Source: DATFYM01 sp035315065
Lineage (GTDB): Bacteria; Acidobacteriota; Terriglobia; UBA7540
DNA length: 27,859 bases
Direction of reading: 5' to 3'
Assembly (NCBI GenBank): GCA_035315065.1
Contig: DATFYM010000233.1
Location: 1-27,859, forward strand
In this document: positions 1-5,481 of the stretch, in pieces
Layout: every line of letters begins with the position of its first letter
How positions within the stretch are numbered: position 1 is the stretch's first letter
Position numbers and translations under genes: made by a program
Notes under the pieces: model-generated
Databases searched by the model: none
The model's input: the letters and a program-made list of their open reading frames with translations, nothing else
Told to the model about the DNA's origin: nothing

Positions 1-57
1 ACGCCAGCCCAGCAGCGCGCCTTCGACTTGCTCGGGATCCGCCTCAAGCCTGACTAA
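1..57 (+). CDS. C-terminal fragment, transposase-like (cut by window edge)
   Basis: Frame 1 is open from the first base to a TAA at 55-57 and encodes an 18-residue tail reading TPAQQRAFDLLGIRLKPD. The TPxQxxxxxLLG style of ending resembles the C-termini of some IS transposases, which is the only basis for the call. The rest of the gene is outside the window. It could equally be the end of another protein. Confidence 0.35.
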   Translation, partial: TPAQQRAFDLLGIRLKPD

Positions 58-177
58 CCGTAGTCAGTAAATCTCTCCCTCTGATCCGCCAACTCTTGGT
101 ATCATCTATACTTACGCTCCGACGGTCCAGGAACTTCGGCCAAGCGGCGGGCGGCACAGCGCTGACGAAGAGAAACG

Positions 178-334
178 AAAGGAAAATCAAATGGCAAAGG
201 GCAAAAGGCAAAAGTAAGGCAAGAACAATGGGCAAGCCTGGCGACATCGCGATTGTGCTTTGAGCACCGCCGGTTTCTTCCGTCCTTCACTTTTGCCATT
301 TGCCCTTTGCCATTTGCCTTTTGATTTTCCTTTC
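178..334. repeat. Heptad palindrome, TTTGCCA-type
   Basis: The left arm (178-215) and right arm (289-334) are near reverse complements built from 7-nt steps (ATGGCAA, AGGGCAA, AAGGCAA against TTTGCCA, TTTGCCC, TTTGCCT). The right arm has one more unit than the left. The 73-nt centre is not repetitive. The element fills most of the gap between the upstream fragment and the converging ClpN-domain gene. No other gene is seen in 58-356. Confidence 0.85.
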
Positions 335-356
335 TTTTGCCAGTGCCAACTCGAAA

Positions 357-1220
357 TCACTCCCCCCTCTGAACGAACGCCGCGTAGCACCGGTCGCAAA
401 GCCGGTCCAGGCCGTTCGTCCAGGCGGCGCTGGCGTTGGGATCCCTGGGGTCAAAGAGGTCGCGCCAGCAGATCGCGCAATGGTAGTGCGTCCAGCCGCG
501 GTCCACACGGTCGAACTTCTTTGGGTCGAACGGTCCGCCGGTGTAAAGCGCCACGCGCCCACTGCTACGCTCCACCAGCTTGTCCTCAGGCTCGCACTGC
601 CGCCGCTCCCAGTGGAACAGTCGTCCGAAAGCCTCGGTCTTACGAATGAGCCCGCCGCCCCAGCGGCCACCCTCGCCGCGAGGAATATCTTCGAACGCCG
701 GCGCAGCGGCGGGGCGCCAAGGTGATGCCTTGTGGTCGGCCAGTTTGGCGCGCCAACCCTTGTCCCACCGGTGCCGAACATCGTAGGCTGCCTGTTCAAT
801 CTCCCCGCGGACCTTGGTCAGTTCCAAGCCGTAGCCCCGCAGGATCTCAGTCGCCGGGTACCTCTCTTCGCCGACCAACCCCAGCAGGCCGAGGAAAAGG
901 TGCTCGTTGCCGATGGTGGCGTCTTTGAGGCGGTCTGCTTCCTCGGCCGCTCGGTCGAGAACCTTTTTGGACGCAGAGCTCAGGGGCATGTCGACGCTCG
1001 TGGATAGCTTTTCGCCCGCCGGCGGCGACTGTTCTTCGATCTGGCGCCGGATATCTTCGCCCCGATGAGCCGGCAGGAAATCACCCAGCAGGACCTTGGC
1101 TTCCCGCAGCAGGCCCAGCAGGAGATGCTCCGGGGTAATCTCGGGGGAGCCCAATTGGCTGGCCTCATAACGCGAGAAGAAGATCGTGCGCCGCGCGCCT
1201 TCTGTTAAACGTTCAAACAT
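357..1220 (-). CDS. ClpN-domain protein with C-terminal CxxC/CxxC zinc-ribbon-like region
   Basis: The protein has 287 residues. Residues 1-145 match the double Clp N-terminal repeat (MFERLTEGARR start; EHLLLGLL at 31-38 and EHLFLGLL at 106-113), the module that ClpA/ClpC use to bind adaptors and substrates. No AAA ATPase follows, so it is a stand-alone ClpN protein, not an unfoldase. Residues 146-240 are unassigned. The C-terminus holds CAIC (248-251) and CDRC (275-278), a likely zinc-binding site. ATG at 1220 is the first Met and gives a full ClpN repeat; only a weak GAG precedes it. A role as an adaptor or decoy in Clp proteolysis is inference. Confidence 0.85.
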   Translation of the reverse strand: MFERLTEGARRTIFFSRYEASQLGSPEITPEHLLLGLLREAKVLLGDFLPAHRGEDIRRQIEEQSPPAGEKLSTSVDMPLSSASKKVLDRAAEEADRLKDATIGNEHLFLGLLGLVGEERYPATEILRGYGLELTKVRGEIEQAAYDVRHRWDKGWRAKLADHKASPWRPAAAPAFEDIPRGEGGRWGGGLIRKTEAFGRLFHWERRQCEPEDKLVERSSGRVALYTGGPFDPKKFDRVDRGWTHYHCAICWRDLFDPRDPNASAAWTNGLDRLCDRCYAAFVQRGE

Positions 1221-1226
1221 TCTCGT

Positions 1227-1359
1227 AAAATCAGAAATCAGAAATTAGAAATCAGAATCAAAAACCACACCGTCCGCTTCCCTAGTTTAGATCAGAAACA
1301 TCGGCGAGGCTGTCTTCTCTTGCCTTCTGTCTTCTGCTTTCTGCTTTCTGATTTGTTTT
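1227..1359. repeat. Heptad palindrome, CAGAAAT-type
   Basis: The left arm (about 1227-1265) is CAGAAAT-like heptads; the right arm (about 1311-1359) is CTTCTGT/CTTTCTG heptads that complement it imperfectly. It occupies the divergent gap between the ClpN-domain gene and the glycosyltransferase, so any promoters for these genes must lie in or beside it. I could not assign a convincing -35/-10 pair. Confidence 0.8.
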
Positions 1360-1389
1360 CCCCTCCTTCTAGTGTCTAATAAATCCGCT

Positions 1390-3045
1390 ATGCGCTCCCG
1401 CCCTATCGTGTTGTTTGTCACGCTGGTAGCCTTCGTTTACGCCGCGCTCCTCGCGCTCCATGCGGCCTTCCTGCGGCTCCCCTATTACTGGGACGAGGCC
1501 GGCTATTACATTCCGGCGGCCCTCGATTTCTACCATCACGCGTTCCTGATTCCCCGGAGCACTATGACCAACGGCCATACCCCGCTGGTGCCGATCTACC
1601 TGGGAACCCTCTGGCACGTGTTCGGTTTCTCGCCGCTGGTGACGCGCGCGGCCATGCTGCTGACGGCGTCAGCAGCGGTCGCCGCCACGTACGCCGTAGG
1701 CCGACAGATCGCCGGCCGCGAAGTCGCCGCCTGGGGTGCGGGGCTCCTGGCGGTGTCGCCCGTTTTCTTTGCCCAGAGTTCGCTCGCCCACCTCGACATC
1801 ACTGTGGCCCTCTTCACTACCCTGGCCGTACTTGCCCTGCTGCGCGGAAAGATGCCCGGCTTCGCGGTGGCCGCATCGCTCGCCGTCCTGAGCAAGGAGA
1901 CGGCGGTGGTCCTGGTCCCAGTAGCCGTGGCCGCAGTCTTGGCGCTCGGTGGGAAGCGCCGCCGGGAATTGACGCCGGGCGCGTGGTGGTGGCTCCTGTC
2001 GCCTACGTTGGTGCTGGCAGTCTGGGCCGCCTACTACCATCACTCCACCGGCTTTTGGACCGGCAACCGCGAGTACCTTCAATACAACCTCTATTCCACG
2101 CTCAACCCGATCCGCATCCTGCTCACCCTGTTGCGGCGGCTCTATGAATTGTTCGTCGCCGGATTCAACTGGCTGCCGGTGGCGGGAGCGGCGGTGGGTG
2201 CGTGGAGGGCAGTCGGCAGTTGGCAGGAAGCAGAAGGCAGTAGGCAGAAGGCAGTAGGCAGAAGGCAGAACGCCGAATCTGGCTCCCGGCCGTCTGCCTT
2301 TTGCTTTCTGCTTTCTGCCGACTGCCGACCGCCGACTGCCGACTGTCTTTTCTGGCTCCTCACCGCCGGACTCCTGGCCGTAAACCTGGTGATGCTGAGT
2401 GTGGTGGGCGGCGCCGTCCTGCCTCGTTACCTGTTGCCCGTTCTGCCCGTCTACTACCTGGCCCTGGTGGTGCTGATCTGGAGGTTGCCGAAGCCTTGGG
2501 CGCGCGCCATCCTGACCCTGGCGGCGGCGGGCTTCGTCTCGGCCTGGTTCATCAATCCCCCAAGCCCCTTTCCTTATGAGGATAATCTCTCCTACGCCGA
2601 CTTCATCAAGCTGCACCAACAGGCGGCGGCATTCCTGGAAAAGCAACCCGGCCAGCCCCGGATCCTGACGGCGTGGCCGGCCTCCGACGAACTGGTCCAG
2701 CCCTACCTCGGCTACGTCGGCGCGCCGCTGCGGGTGGTACCCTTGGACGGGTTCGAGGCCGATGACTTTGCCCAAGTACGTCCTGATTCCTTCGACCTGC
2801 TCTACCTCTACTCGCGCAAGTGGGAGCCGCCCCATAACTGGCTCGACCGGTCGCCCTGGCTGCGCCGTCTGGGCAAGCACTACTTCGACTACAGCACCCA
2901 GGTCCGTGAAAAGGCGTTGGTGGACCGGTTCCACCTCAGGCTCATCCGGCAGTTTGACAGGGCCGGTCAGTGGGTGCGGATCTATGCCAACGGTCGCGGC
3001 AGGGACGCCGGTTACCCGACGCCCCCCGCACGGATCCGTACGTGA
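1390..3045 (+). CDS. Glycosyltransferase family 39 / PMT-type membrane protein
   Basis: The 551-residue polytopic membrane protein begins with a TM helix followed by YYWDEAGYY (residues 32-40). D35-E36 fit the acidic pair in the first periplasmic loop of GT39/ArnT-like enzymes, which move sugars from lipid-phosphate donors to lipid or protein acceptors. Many hydrophobic segments follow, to about residue 395, and the rest is a soluble C-terminal domain. Residues about 274-319 are encoded by an in-frame heptad palindrome and look foreign (Q/R/S-rich, then Cys-rich). The last 17 codons run into an antisense group II intron relic, so the native C-terminus was probably replaced. ATG 1390 is preferred to an in-frame GTG at 1372, which is rarer and also lacks a ribosome site. 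Exact substrate is unknown. Confidence 0.85.
   Translation: MRSRPIVLFVTLVAFVYAALLALHAAFLRLPYYWDEAGYYIPAALDFYHHAFLIPRSTMTNGHTPLVPIYLGTLWHVFGFSPLVTRAAMLLTASAAVAATYAVGRQIAGREVAAWGAGLLAVSPVFFAQSSLAHLDITVALFTTLAVLALLRGKMPGFAVAASLAVLSKETAVVLVPVAVAAVLALGGKRRRELTPGAWWWLLSPTLVLAVWAAYYHHSTGFWTGNREYLQYNLYSTLNPIRILLTLLRRLYELFVAGFNWLPVAGAAVGAWRAVGSWQEAEGSRQKAVGRRQNAESGSRPSAFCFLLSADCRPPTADCLFWLLTAGLLAVNLVMLSVVGGAVLPRYLLPVLPVYYLALVVLIWRLPKPWARAILTLAAAGFVSAWFINPPSPFPYEDNLSYADFIKLHQQAAAFLEKQPGQPRILTAWPASDELVQPYLGYVGAPLRVVPLDGFEADDFAQVRPDSFDLLYLYSRKWEPPHNWLDRSPWLRRLGKHYFDYSTQVREKALVDRFHLRLIRQFDRAGQWVRIYANGRGRDAGYPTPPARIRT
2209..2346. repeat. Heptad palindrome inside the GT39 coding sequence
   Basis: The left arm (2209-2272) is about nine GCAGAAG/GCAGTAG-type heptads; the right arm (2290-2346) is the complementary TCTGCCT/ACTGCCG series. 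A 17-nt centre separates them. The reading frame of the glycosyltransferase stays open across it. The composition and 7-nt period match the intergenic elements elsewhere in the window. Confidence 0.9.
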
Positions 3046-3065
3046 AGAATTACCTCATACGGCTC
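2993..3065 (-). mobile_element. Group II intron 3'-end relic (domains V and VI)
   Basis: On the minus strand 3065-3033 folds as domain V: GAGCCGTA pairs with TACGGATC (8 positions, one G-A), followed by a 2-nt CG bulge, a 5-bp upper helix and a 5-nt loop. The catalytic AGC triad is intact. Just downstream, the minus strand forms a hairpin of about 10 bp with a GTAA tetraloop (domain VI position), ending at GCCGCGAC, close to the usual group II 3' end. I see no reverse transcriptase in 3066-3300, so this is a truncated copy. It lies antisense to the glycosyltransferase and supplies its last codons. Confidence 0.8.
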
Positions 3066-3327
3066 TTGCCGCGGATTCCGGCGTCGATGCCGGTCACCGG
3101 TTCCTCGATGGCTCGGCACCCCGCACAACCAGGCAATCCAAGAAGCCGCCTTAACCCGGCTCGGTGTCCGGAAACGGCGGGCCGCCCGTTTGTTCTCCTT
3201 GGCCGATGGCCTTCTCTCCCTGCCCTCCGGCGACAGTTTCCTACCTGCCCTTGTTCGGGCATTTCTTCGGTCGCTGAGGCATCTTTTTGCTTGCATTCAT
3301 ATTCAAACAGAGGGATTATACTTAATT
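3066..3327. other. Gap between intron relic and tRNA array
   Basis: No convincing gene is seen. The minus strand is open in two frames up to the intron domain V, which may be a decayed remnant of intron domain IV, but no reverse-transcriptase motif is recognisable. A -10-like TATACT (3317-3322) lies just before the first tRNA-shaped sequence; no -35 with good spacing accompanies it. Confidence 0.5.
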
Positions 3328-3403
3328 GCCGGCGTGGCCAAGAGTCTAAGGCACCTGCCCTGTAAGCAGGACATCGCTGGCAAAAATGGAGCCGTCAGTT
3401 CCA
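3328..3403 (+). tRNA. Decayed or divergent tRNA-Thr(TGT)
   Basis: It is exactly 76 nt, with an encoded CCA at 3401-3403. The D-stem GCC/GGC and the anticodon stem CCTGC/GCAGG are intact; loop CCTGTAA gives anticodon TGT but has C instead of the usual T at position 33. Acceptor GCCGGCG pairs with CGTCAGT at six of seven positions (two wobbles, one C-A). The T-stem keeps three of five pairs and the T-loop CAAAAAT lacks the standard TTC. It would complete the Thr set with CGT and GGT, but may be a pseudogene. Confidence 0.6.
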
Positions 3404-3570
3404 GAGTCGAGCATGCCGAGATTCCCCAAACCCGAAACGCGATGCGAGCGGCAAGGTAAGCCGAGTCGCATATTCGTGTGCGCCTATTCCCAGGTCGATA
3501 GCACCATCATGGCGACGAATCCAGGGCGCGGAGGCGGCGGGTAGAGTCCAGGCACAATCAGGATTCTCAG
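3404..3570 (+). other. Structured spacer between tRNA-Thr(TGT) and a terminator; possible small RNA
   Basis: 3442-3471 forms a hairpin: ATGCGA with TCGCAT, then CGGC with GCCG around a 7-nt AAGGTAA loop. A second possible helix pairs ATTCGT (3472-3477) with ACGAAT (3515-3520). A strong intrinsic terminator follows. I could not match it to tmRNA, RNase P, SRP, 6S or a known riboswitch. It could simply be decayed tRNA sequence. Confidence 0.35.
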
Positions 3571-3601
3571 AAGGCCCGCCCTAAAAAGCGGGCCTTTTTT
3601 T
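3571..3601 (+). terminator. Intrinsic terminator between the first tRNA and the main array
   Basis: A 9-bp perfect stem (AAGGCCCGC 3571-3579, GCGGGCCTT 3588-3596) with an 8-nt loop runs into a T-tract to 3601. It should stop transcription from upstream, so the tRNAs from 3633 on need their own promoter. A TTGACA lies at 3607-3612 but has no clear -10 partner before the tRNA-Trp start. Confidence 0.85.
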
Positions 3602-3632
3602 GCTCTTTGACAACCGAACGGCAAATCAGCAC

Positions 3633-3706
3633 AGGAGTATGGTGTAGTGGTAGAGCGGCGGTCTCCAAAACCGCAAGTGGGGGTTCGATTCCTCCTGCTC
3701 CTGCCA
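3633..3706 (+). tRNA. tRNA-Trp(CCA)
   Basis: Acceptor AGGAGTA pairs with TGCTCCT; anticodon stem GCGGT/ACCGC closes loop CTCCAAA, giving CCA. The T-loop TTCGATT is standard, the discriminator is G and CCA is encoded. It is the first gene after the terminator. Confidence 0.95.
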
Positions 3707-3718
3707 TGGTTTTAAGAG

Positions 3719-3794
<76 letters not shown>

Positions 3795-3796
3795 TA

Positions 3797-3926
3797 AGAA
3801 TTGCCGATTTACGATTGACGATTGGAAGAGAGGCTCAGCTACGATTGTGGATGGCCTGTTGAGAGAGCCCGCCTTGCCTCCTCTTCTCTTGCAATCGTCA
3901 ATCGTCAATCTGCAATCGTCAATTTT
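3797..3926. repeat. Heptad palindrome between tRNA-Cys and tRNA-Arg(ACG)
   Basis: The left arm (3797-3825) is CGATTGA-type heptads; the right arm (3889-3926) is TCGTCAA-type. About 63 nt of unique sequence lies between. It interrupts an otherwise tightly packed tRNA array, with 2 nt on either side to the neighbouring tRNAs. The same heptad word recurs at 8761-8822. Confidence 0.85.
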
Positions 3927-3928
3927 AT

Positions 3929-4003
3929 GCCTCCGTCGTCCAAAGGATAGGGCACCACGCTACGAACGTGGAAATCGGGATTCGAGTTCTCGCGGGGGTA
4001 CCA
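3929..4003 (+). tRNA. tRNA-Arg(ACG)
   Basis: Acceptor GCCTCCG pairs with CGGGGGT using wobbles. Anticodon stem CCACG/CGTGG closes loop CTACGAA, giving ACG (normally deaminated to inosine by TadA). T-loop TTCGAGT is standard and CCA is encoded. Confidence 0.93.
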
Positions 4004-4009
4004 TTTTTC

Positions 4010-4085
4010 GGGCGCGTGCGGCCAACCGGATCGGCCACCAGCCTCCTAAGCTGGAGACATGTGAGTTCGAATCTCACCGCGCCTT
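4010..4085 (+). tRNA. tRNA-Arg(CCT)
   Basis: Acceptor GGGCGCG/CGCGCCT; D-stem GGCC/GGCC; anticodon stem CCAGC/GCTGG with loop CTCCTAA giving CCT; T-arm GTGAG/CTCAC with loop TTCGAAT. Three nucleotides rather than two join the acceptor to the D-stem. No CCA is encoded: CTT follows the discriminator. Confidence 0.9.
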
Positions 4086-4135
4086 CTTTACTACTATCGG
4101 CTGGTTTCTTTTGCCGGGTGCGACGATTCTTCTTG

Positions 4136-4166
4136 CTCGCCACTCGCCACTAGTCACTAGCCACTT
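4136..4166. repeat. One-armed heptad repeat, AGTCACT-type
   Basis: About four heptads (CGCCACT, AGTCACT, AGCCACT) lie between tRNA-Arg(CCT) and tRNA-Ile. No complementary arm is evident. The word matches the palindrome at 12381-12519. A separate perfect hairpin, GCGGCC with GGCCGC, follows at 4181-4195. The rest of 4086-4200 holds nothing I recognise. Confidence 0.7.
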
Positions 4167-4200
4167 CTTCCAATTTCGCTGCGGCCCAAGGCCGCGCTGT

Positions 4201-4274
4201 GCCGGGGTAGTTCAACGTTAGAACGCACCCCTGATGAGGGTGAGATGGGAGTTAAACTCTCCAACCCGGCACCA
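4201..4274 (+). tRNA. tRNA-Ile(GAT), divergent
   Basis: Acceptor GCCGGGG/ACCCGGC has a G-A at its base. Anticodon stem CACCC/GGGTG closes loop CTGATGA, giving GAT. The T-loop is TTAAACT, so position 56 is A instead of C, and the D-loop is AACGTTA, so position 19 is T instead of G. The T-stem has four sound pairs plus one G-A. CCA is encoded. Confidence 0.85.
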
Positions 4275-4281
4275 GGATTAT

Positions 4282-4356
4282 TCCGGCCTATCACAAAGGT
4301 AGTGAAACGCACTGTTAATGCGTGCTATCTCCGTTCGAGTCGGAGGGCCGGAGCCA
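4282..4356 (+). tRNA. tRNA-Asn(GTT)
   Basis: Acceptor TCCGGCC/GGCCGGA is perfect; anticodon stem ACGCA/TGCGT with loop CTGTTAA gives GTT; T-arm CTCCG/CGGAG with loop TTCGAGT; discriminator G and encoded CCA. Seven nucleotides separate it from tRNA-Ile. Confidence 0.95.
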
Positions 4357-4361
4357 TTTTA

Positions 4362-4437
4362 GGGAGTGGAGCTCGAGCGGCAGAGCACTCGCCTTTTAAG
4401 CGAAAAGGTGCGGGTCCAAGTCCCGTCGCTCCCACCA
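4362..4437 (+). tRNA. tRNA-Lys(TTT), T55C variant
   Basis: Acceptor GGGAGTG/CGCTCCC; D-arm GCTC/GAGC with GG in the loop; anticodon loop CTTTTAA gives TTT. The anticodon stem has a C-A at its first pair. The T-loop TCCAAGT has C at position 55, the universal pseudouridine site. CCA is encoded. Confidence 0.9.
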
Positions 4438-4438
4438 T

Positions 4439-4512
4439 GCTGTGGTAGCTCAATGGGAGAGCCGCCGCCTCGTAAGCGGCAGACTGGAGTTCGATTCTCC
4501 ATCACAGCTCCA
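4439..4512 (+). tRNA. tRNA-Thr(CGT)
   Basis: Acceptor GCTGTGG/TCACAGC; anticodon stem GCCGC/GCGGC with loop CTCGTAA gives CGT; T-arm TGGAG/CTCCA with loop TTCGATT; encoded CCA. A single nucleotide separates it from tRNA-Lys. Confidence 0.95.
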
Positions 4513-4513
4513 T

Positions 4514-4589
4514 GGTGACTGAACCCAAACGGTGCGGGGCCTGACTGTGGATCAGGTGCTAGCGGGTTCGACTCCCGTCAGTCACCCCA
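4514..4589 (+). tRNA. tRNA-His(GTG)
   Basis: The extra G at -1 (4514) pairs with C73, the histidine identity signature. Acceptor GTGACTG/CAGTCAC; anticodon stem CCTGA/TCAGG with loop CTGTGGA gives GTG; T-loop TTCGACT; encoded CCA. Confidence 0.95.
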
Positions 4590-4595
4590 GAATTT

Positions 4596-4670
4596 GGTCG
4601 GGTAGATCAATGATAGATCACCGCTCTCCGAAAGCGGAGGTTGAGGGTTAAAGCCCCTCCCCGACTACCA
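4596..4670 (+). tRNA. tRNA-Arg(CCG), divergent T-loop
   Basis: Acceptor GGTCGGG/CCCGACT; D-arm GATC/GATC with loop AATGATA; anticodon stem CCGCT/AGCGG with loop CTCCGAA gives CCG; T-stem GAGGG/CCCTC is perfect but its loop TTAAAGC has A at position 56. Position 19 reads as A, so this pair is not compensated. CCA is encoded. Confidence 0.88.
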
Positions 4671-4671
4671 C

Positions 4672-4745
4672 GCTGGCGTAGCTCAGTGGAAGAGCAGTCG
4701 CTTGGTAAGCGACCGACCTGAGTCCAATTCTCAGCGCTAGCTCCA
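4672..4745 (+). tRNA. tRNA-Thr(GGT), T55C variant
   Basis: Acceptor GCTGGCG/CGCTAGC; anticodon stem GTCGC/GCGAC with loop TTGGTAA gives GGT; T-arm CTGAG/CTCAG with loop TCCAATT, again C at position 55. CCA is encoded. One nucleotide from both neighbours. Confidence 0.92.
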
Positions 4746-4746
4746 T

Positions 4747-4822
4747 CGGTGCGGGGCGCGAGTGGCAGCGCATCCGGCTCTTACCCGGAGAGGTGAGGGT
4801 TCAAGTCCCTTCGCACCGACCA
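4747..4822 (+). tRNA. tRNA-Lys(CTT)
   Basis: Acceptor CGGTGCG/CGCACCG; D-arm GCGC/GCGC; anticodon stem TCCGG/CCGGA with loop CTCTTAC gives CTT; T-loop TTCAAGT; discriminator A and encoded CCA. Confidence 0.93.
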
Positions 4823-4828
4823 GAGATT

Positions 4829-4904
4829 GCCCCGTTAGCTCAGATGGTAGAGCGCCGGTCCTACAAACCGGAAGTCGGAGACTCGAACCCTCCACGGGGT
4901 ACCA
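4829..4904 (+). tRNA. tRNA-Val(TAC), divergent
   Basis: Acceptor GCCCCGT/ACGGGGT; D-arm GCTC/GAGC; anticodon stem CCGGT/ACCGG with loop CCTACAA gives TAC, with C rather than T at position 33. The T-stem keeps four pairs and the loop CTCGAAC lacks T54. CCA is encoded. Confidence 0.85.
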
Positions 4905-4907
4905 GAT

Positions 4908-4994
4908 TGGGGTCGTGGGGCTGCATGGGGTGGCCGCCGCACTTGCAATGCGGATAGTCAGGCGAGTTCGATTCAAATCCTCTCATCCCGACCA
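4908..4994 (+). tRNA. tRNA-Ala(TGC)-like, T-arm disrupted
   Basis: Anticodon stem CCGCA/TGCGG and loop CTTGCAA (TGC) are intact and CCA is encoded. The acceptor TGGGGTC/CATCCCG has one C-C mismatch and two wobbles. The variable plus T region is about 30 nt instead of 22 and reads GAGTTCGATTCAAATCC, like a T-loop with a short duplication or insertion. It may not be functional. Confidence 0.65.
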
Positions 4995-4999
4995 GATTT

Positions 5000-5075
5000 C
5001 GGGAAGTGGCCTAGTGCTCAAGGCGCCGGTTTCGGGTACCGGAGACCGCTGGTTGAAATCCAGCCTTCCCGACCA
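5000..5075 (+). tRNA. tRNA-Pro(CGG), swapped 19-56 pair
   Basis: Acceptor CGGGAAG/CTTCCCG is perfect; D-arm GCCT/AGGC has loop AGTGCTCA, so position 19 is C; anticodon stem CCGGT/ACCGG with loop TTCGGGT gives CGG; T-arm GCTGG/CCAGC has loop TTGAAAT, so position 56 is G. CCA is encoded. Confidence 0.92.
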
Positions 5076-5080
5076 AATTT

Positions 5081-5159
5081 TGCGGAGTAGACTGGAGCCA
5101 GGTCCCAGCATGGTCTCATAAGCCATTCTACGTCGGTTCAAATCCGACCTCCGCAACCA
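5081..5159 (+). tRNA. tRNA-Met(CAT)
   Basis: Acceptor TGCGGAG/CTCCGCA is fully paired, which argues against an initiator tRNA. Anticodon stem ATGGT/GCCAT closes CTCATAA, giving CAT. The D region is about three nucleotides longer than usual. T-arm GTCGG/CCGAC with loop TTCAAAT. CCA encoded. It could also be a lysidine-modified Ile tRNA. Confidence 0.88.
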
Positions 5160-5164
5160 AGTTT

Positions 5165-5236
5165 GTCCTCGTCGTCTAGCGGCTAGGATTCCTGATTCTC
5201 GATCAGGGGACGCGGATTCGACTTCCGCCGAGGATA
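5165..5236 (+). tRNA. tRNA-Glu(CTC)
   Basis: Acceptor GTCCTCG/CGAGGAT; anticodon stem CCTGA/TCAGG with loop TTCTCGA gives CTC; T-arm GCGGA/TCCGC with loop TTCGACT. No CCA is encoded: CGG follows the discriminator and runs straight into tRNA-Asp. Confidence 0.92.
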
Positions 5237-5237
5237 C

Positions 5238-5314
5238 GGGCTTGTAGGGGAGTTGCCCGTCCCGCCTCCCTGTCACGGAGGAGATCGCCGGTTGGAATCC
5301 GGTCAGGCCCGCCA
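5238..5314 (+). tRNA. tRNA-Asp(GTC), swapped 19-56 pair
   Basis: Acceptor GGGCTTG/CAGGCCC; anticodon stem CCTCC/GGAGG with loop CTGTCAC gives GTC; the D-loop AGTTGCCCG has C at position 19, and T-arm GCCGG/CCGGT has loop TTGGAAT with G at position 56. CCA encoded. Confidence 0.9.
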
Positions 5315-5320
5315 GTTTTT

Positions 5321-5398
5321 GGAGTGGAAGGCGAAGTGGCCGAGCCCCCGGTCTTTCCAGCCGGGCATTATCGGGTTCAAGTCCCGTCCACTCTACCA
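5321..5398 (+). tRNA. tRNA-Glu(TTC)
   Basis: Acceptor GGAGTGG/CCACTCT; anticodon stem CCGGT/GCCGG with loop CTTTCCA gives TTC; T-arm TCGGG/CCCGT with loop TTCAAGT; encoded CCA. Confidence 0.9.
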
Positions 5399-5399
5399 T

Positions 5400-5475
5400 G
5401 GGCGCGTCGTCCAACGGACAAGGGCCGAGGTCTTCTAAACCTCAGACGGCGGTTCGACTCCGCCCGCGCCTTCCA
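5400..5475 (+). tRNA. tRNA-Arg(TCT)
   Basis: Acceptor GGGCGCG/CGCGCCT; anticodon stem GAGGT/ACCTC with loop CTTCTAA gives TCT; T-arm GGCGG/CCGCC with loop TTCGACT; encoded CCA. It is the fourth Arg isoacceptor in the array. Confidence 0.95.
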
Positions 5476-5481
5476 TTTTGG

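Noticed and set aside
1372..1389. GTG start for the glycosyltransferase
   Set aside because: It has no ribosome site, and ATG 1390 gives a normal hydrophobic N-terminus.
3328..3381. T-armless tRNA (acceptor GCCGGCG with CGCTGGC)
   Set aside because: A 76-nt cloverleaf with encoded CCA fits the same sequence better.
3404..3570. tmRNA, RNase P RNA, SRP RNA or a known riboswitch
   Set aside because: None of their conserved motifs could be found.
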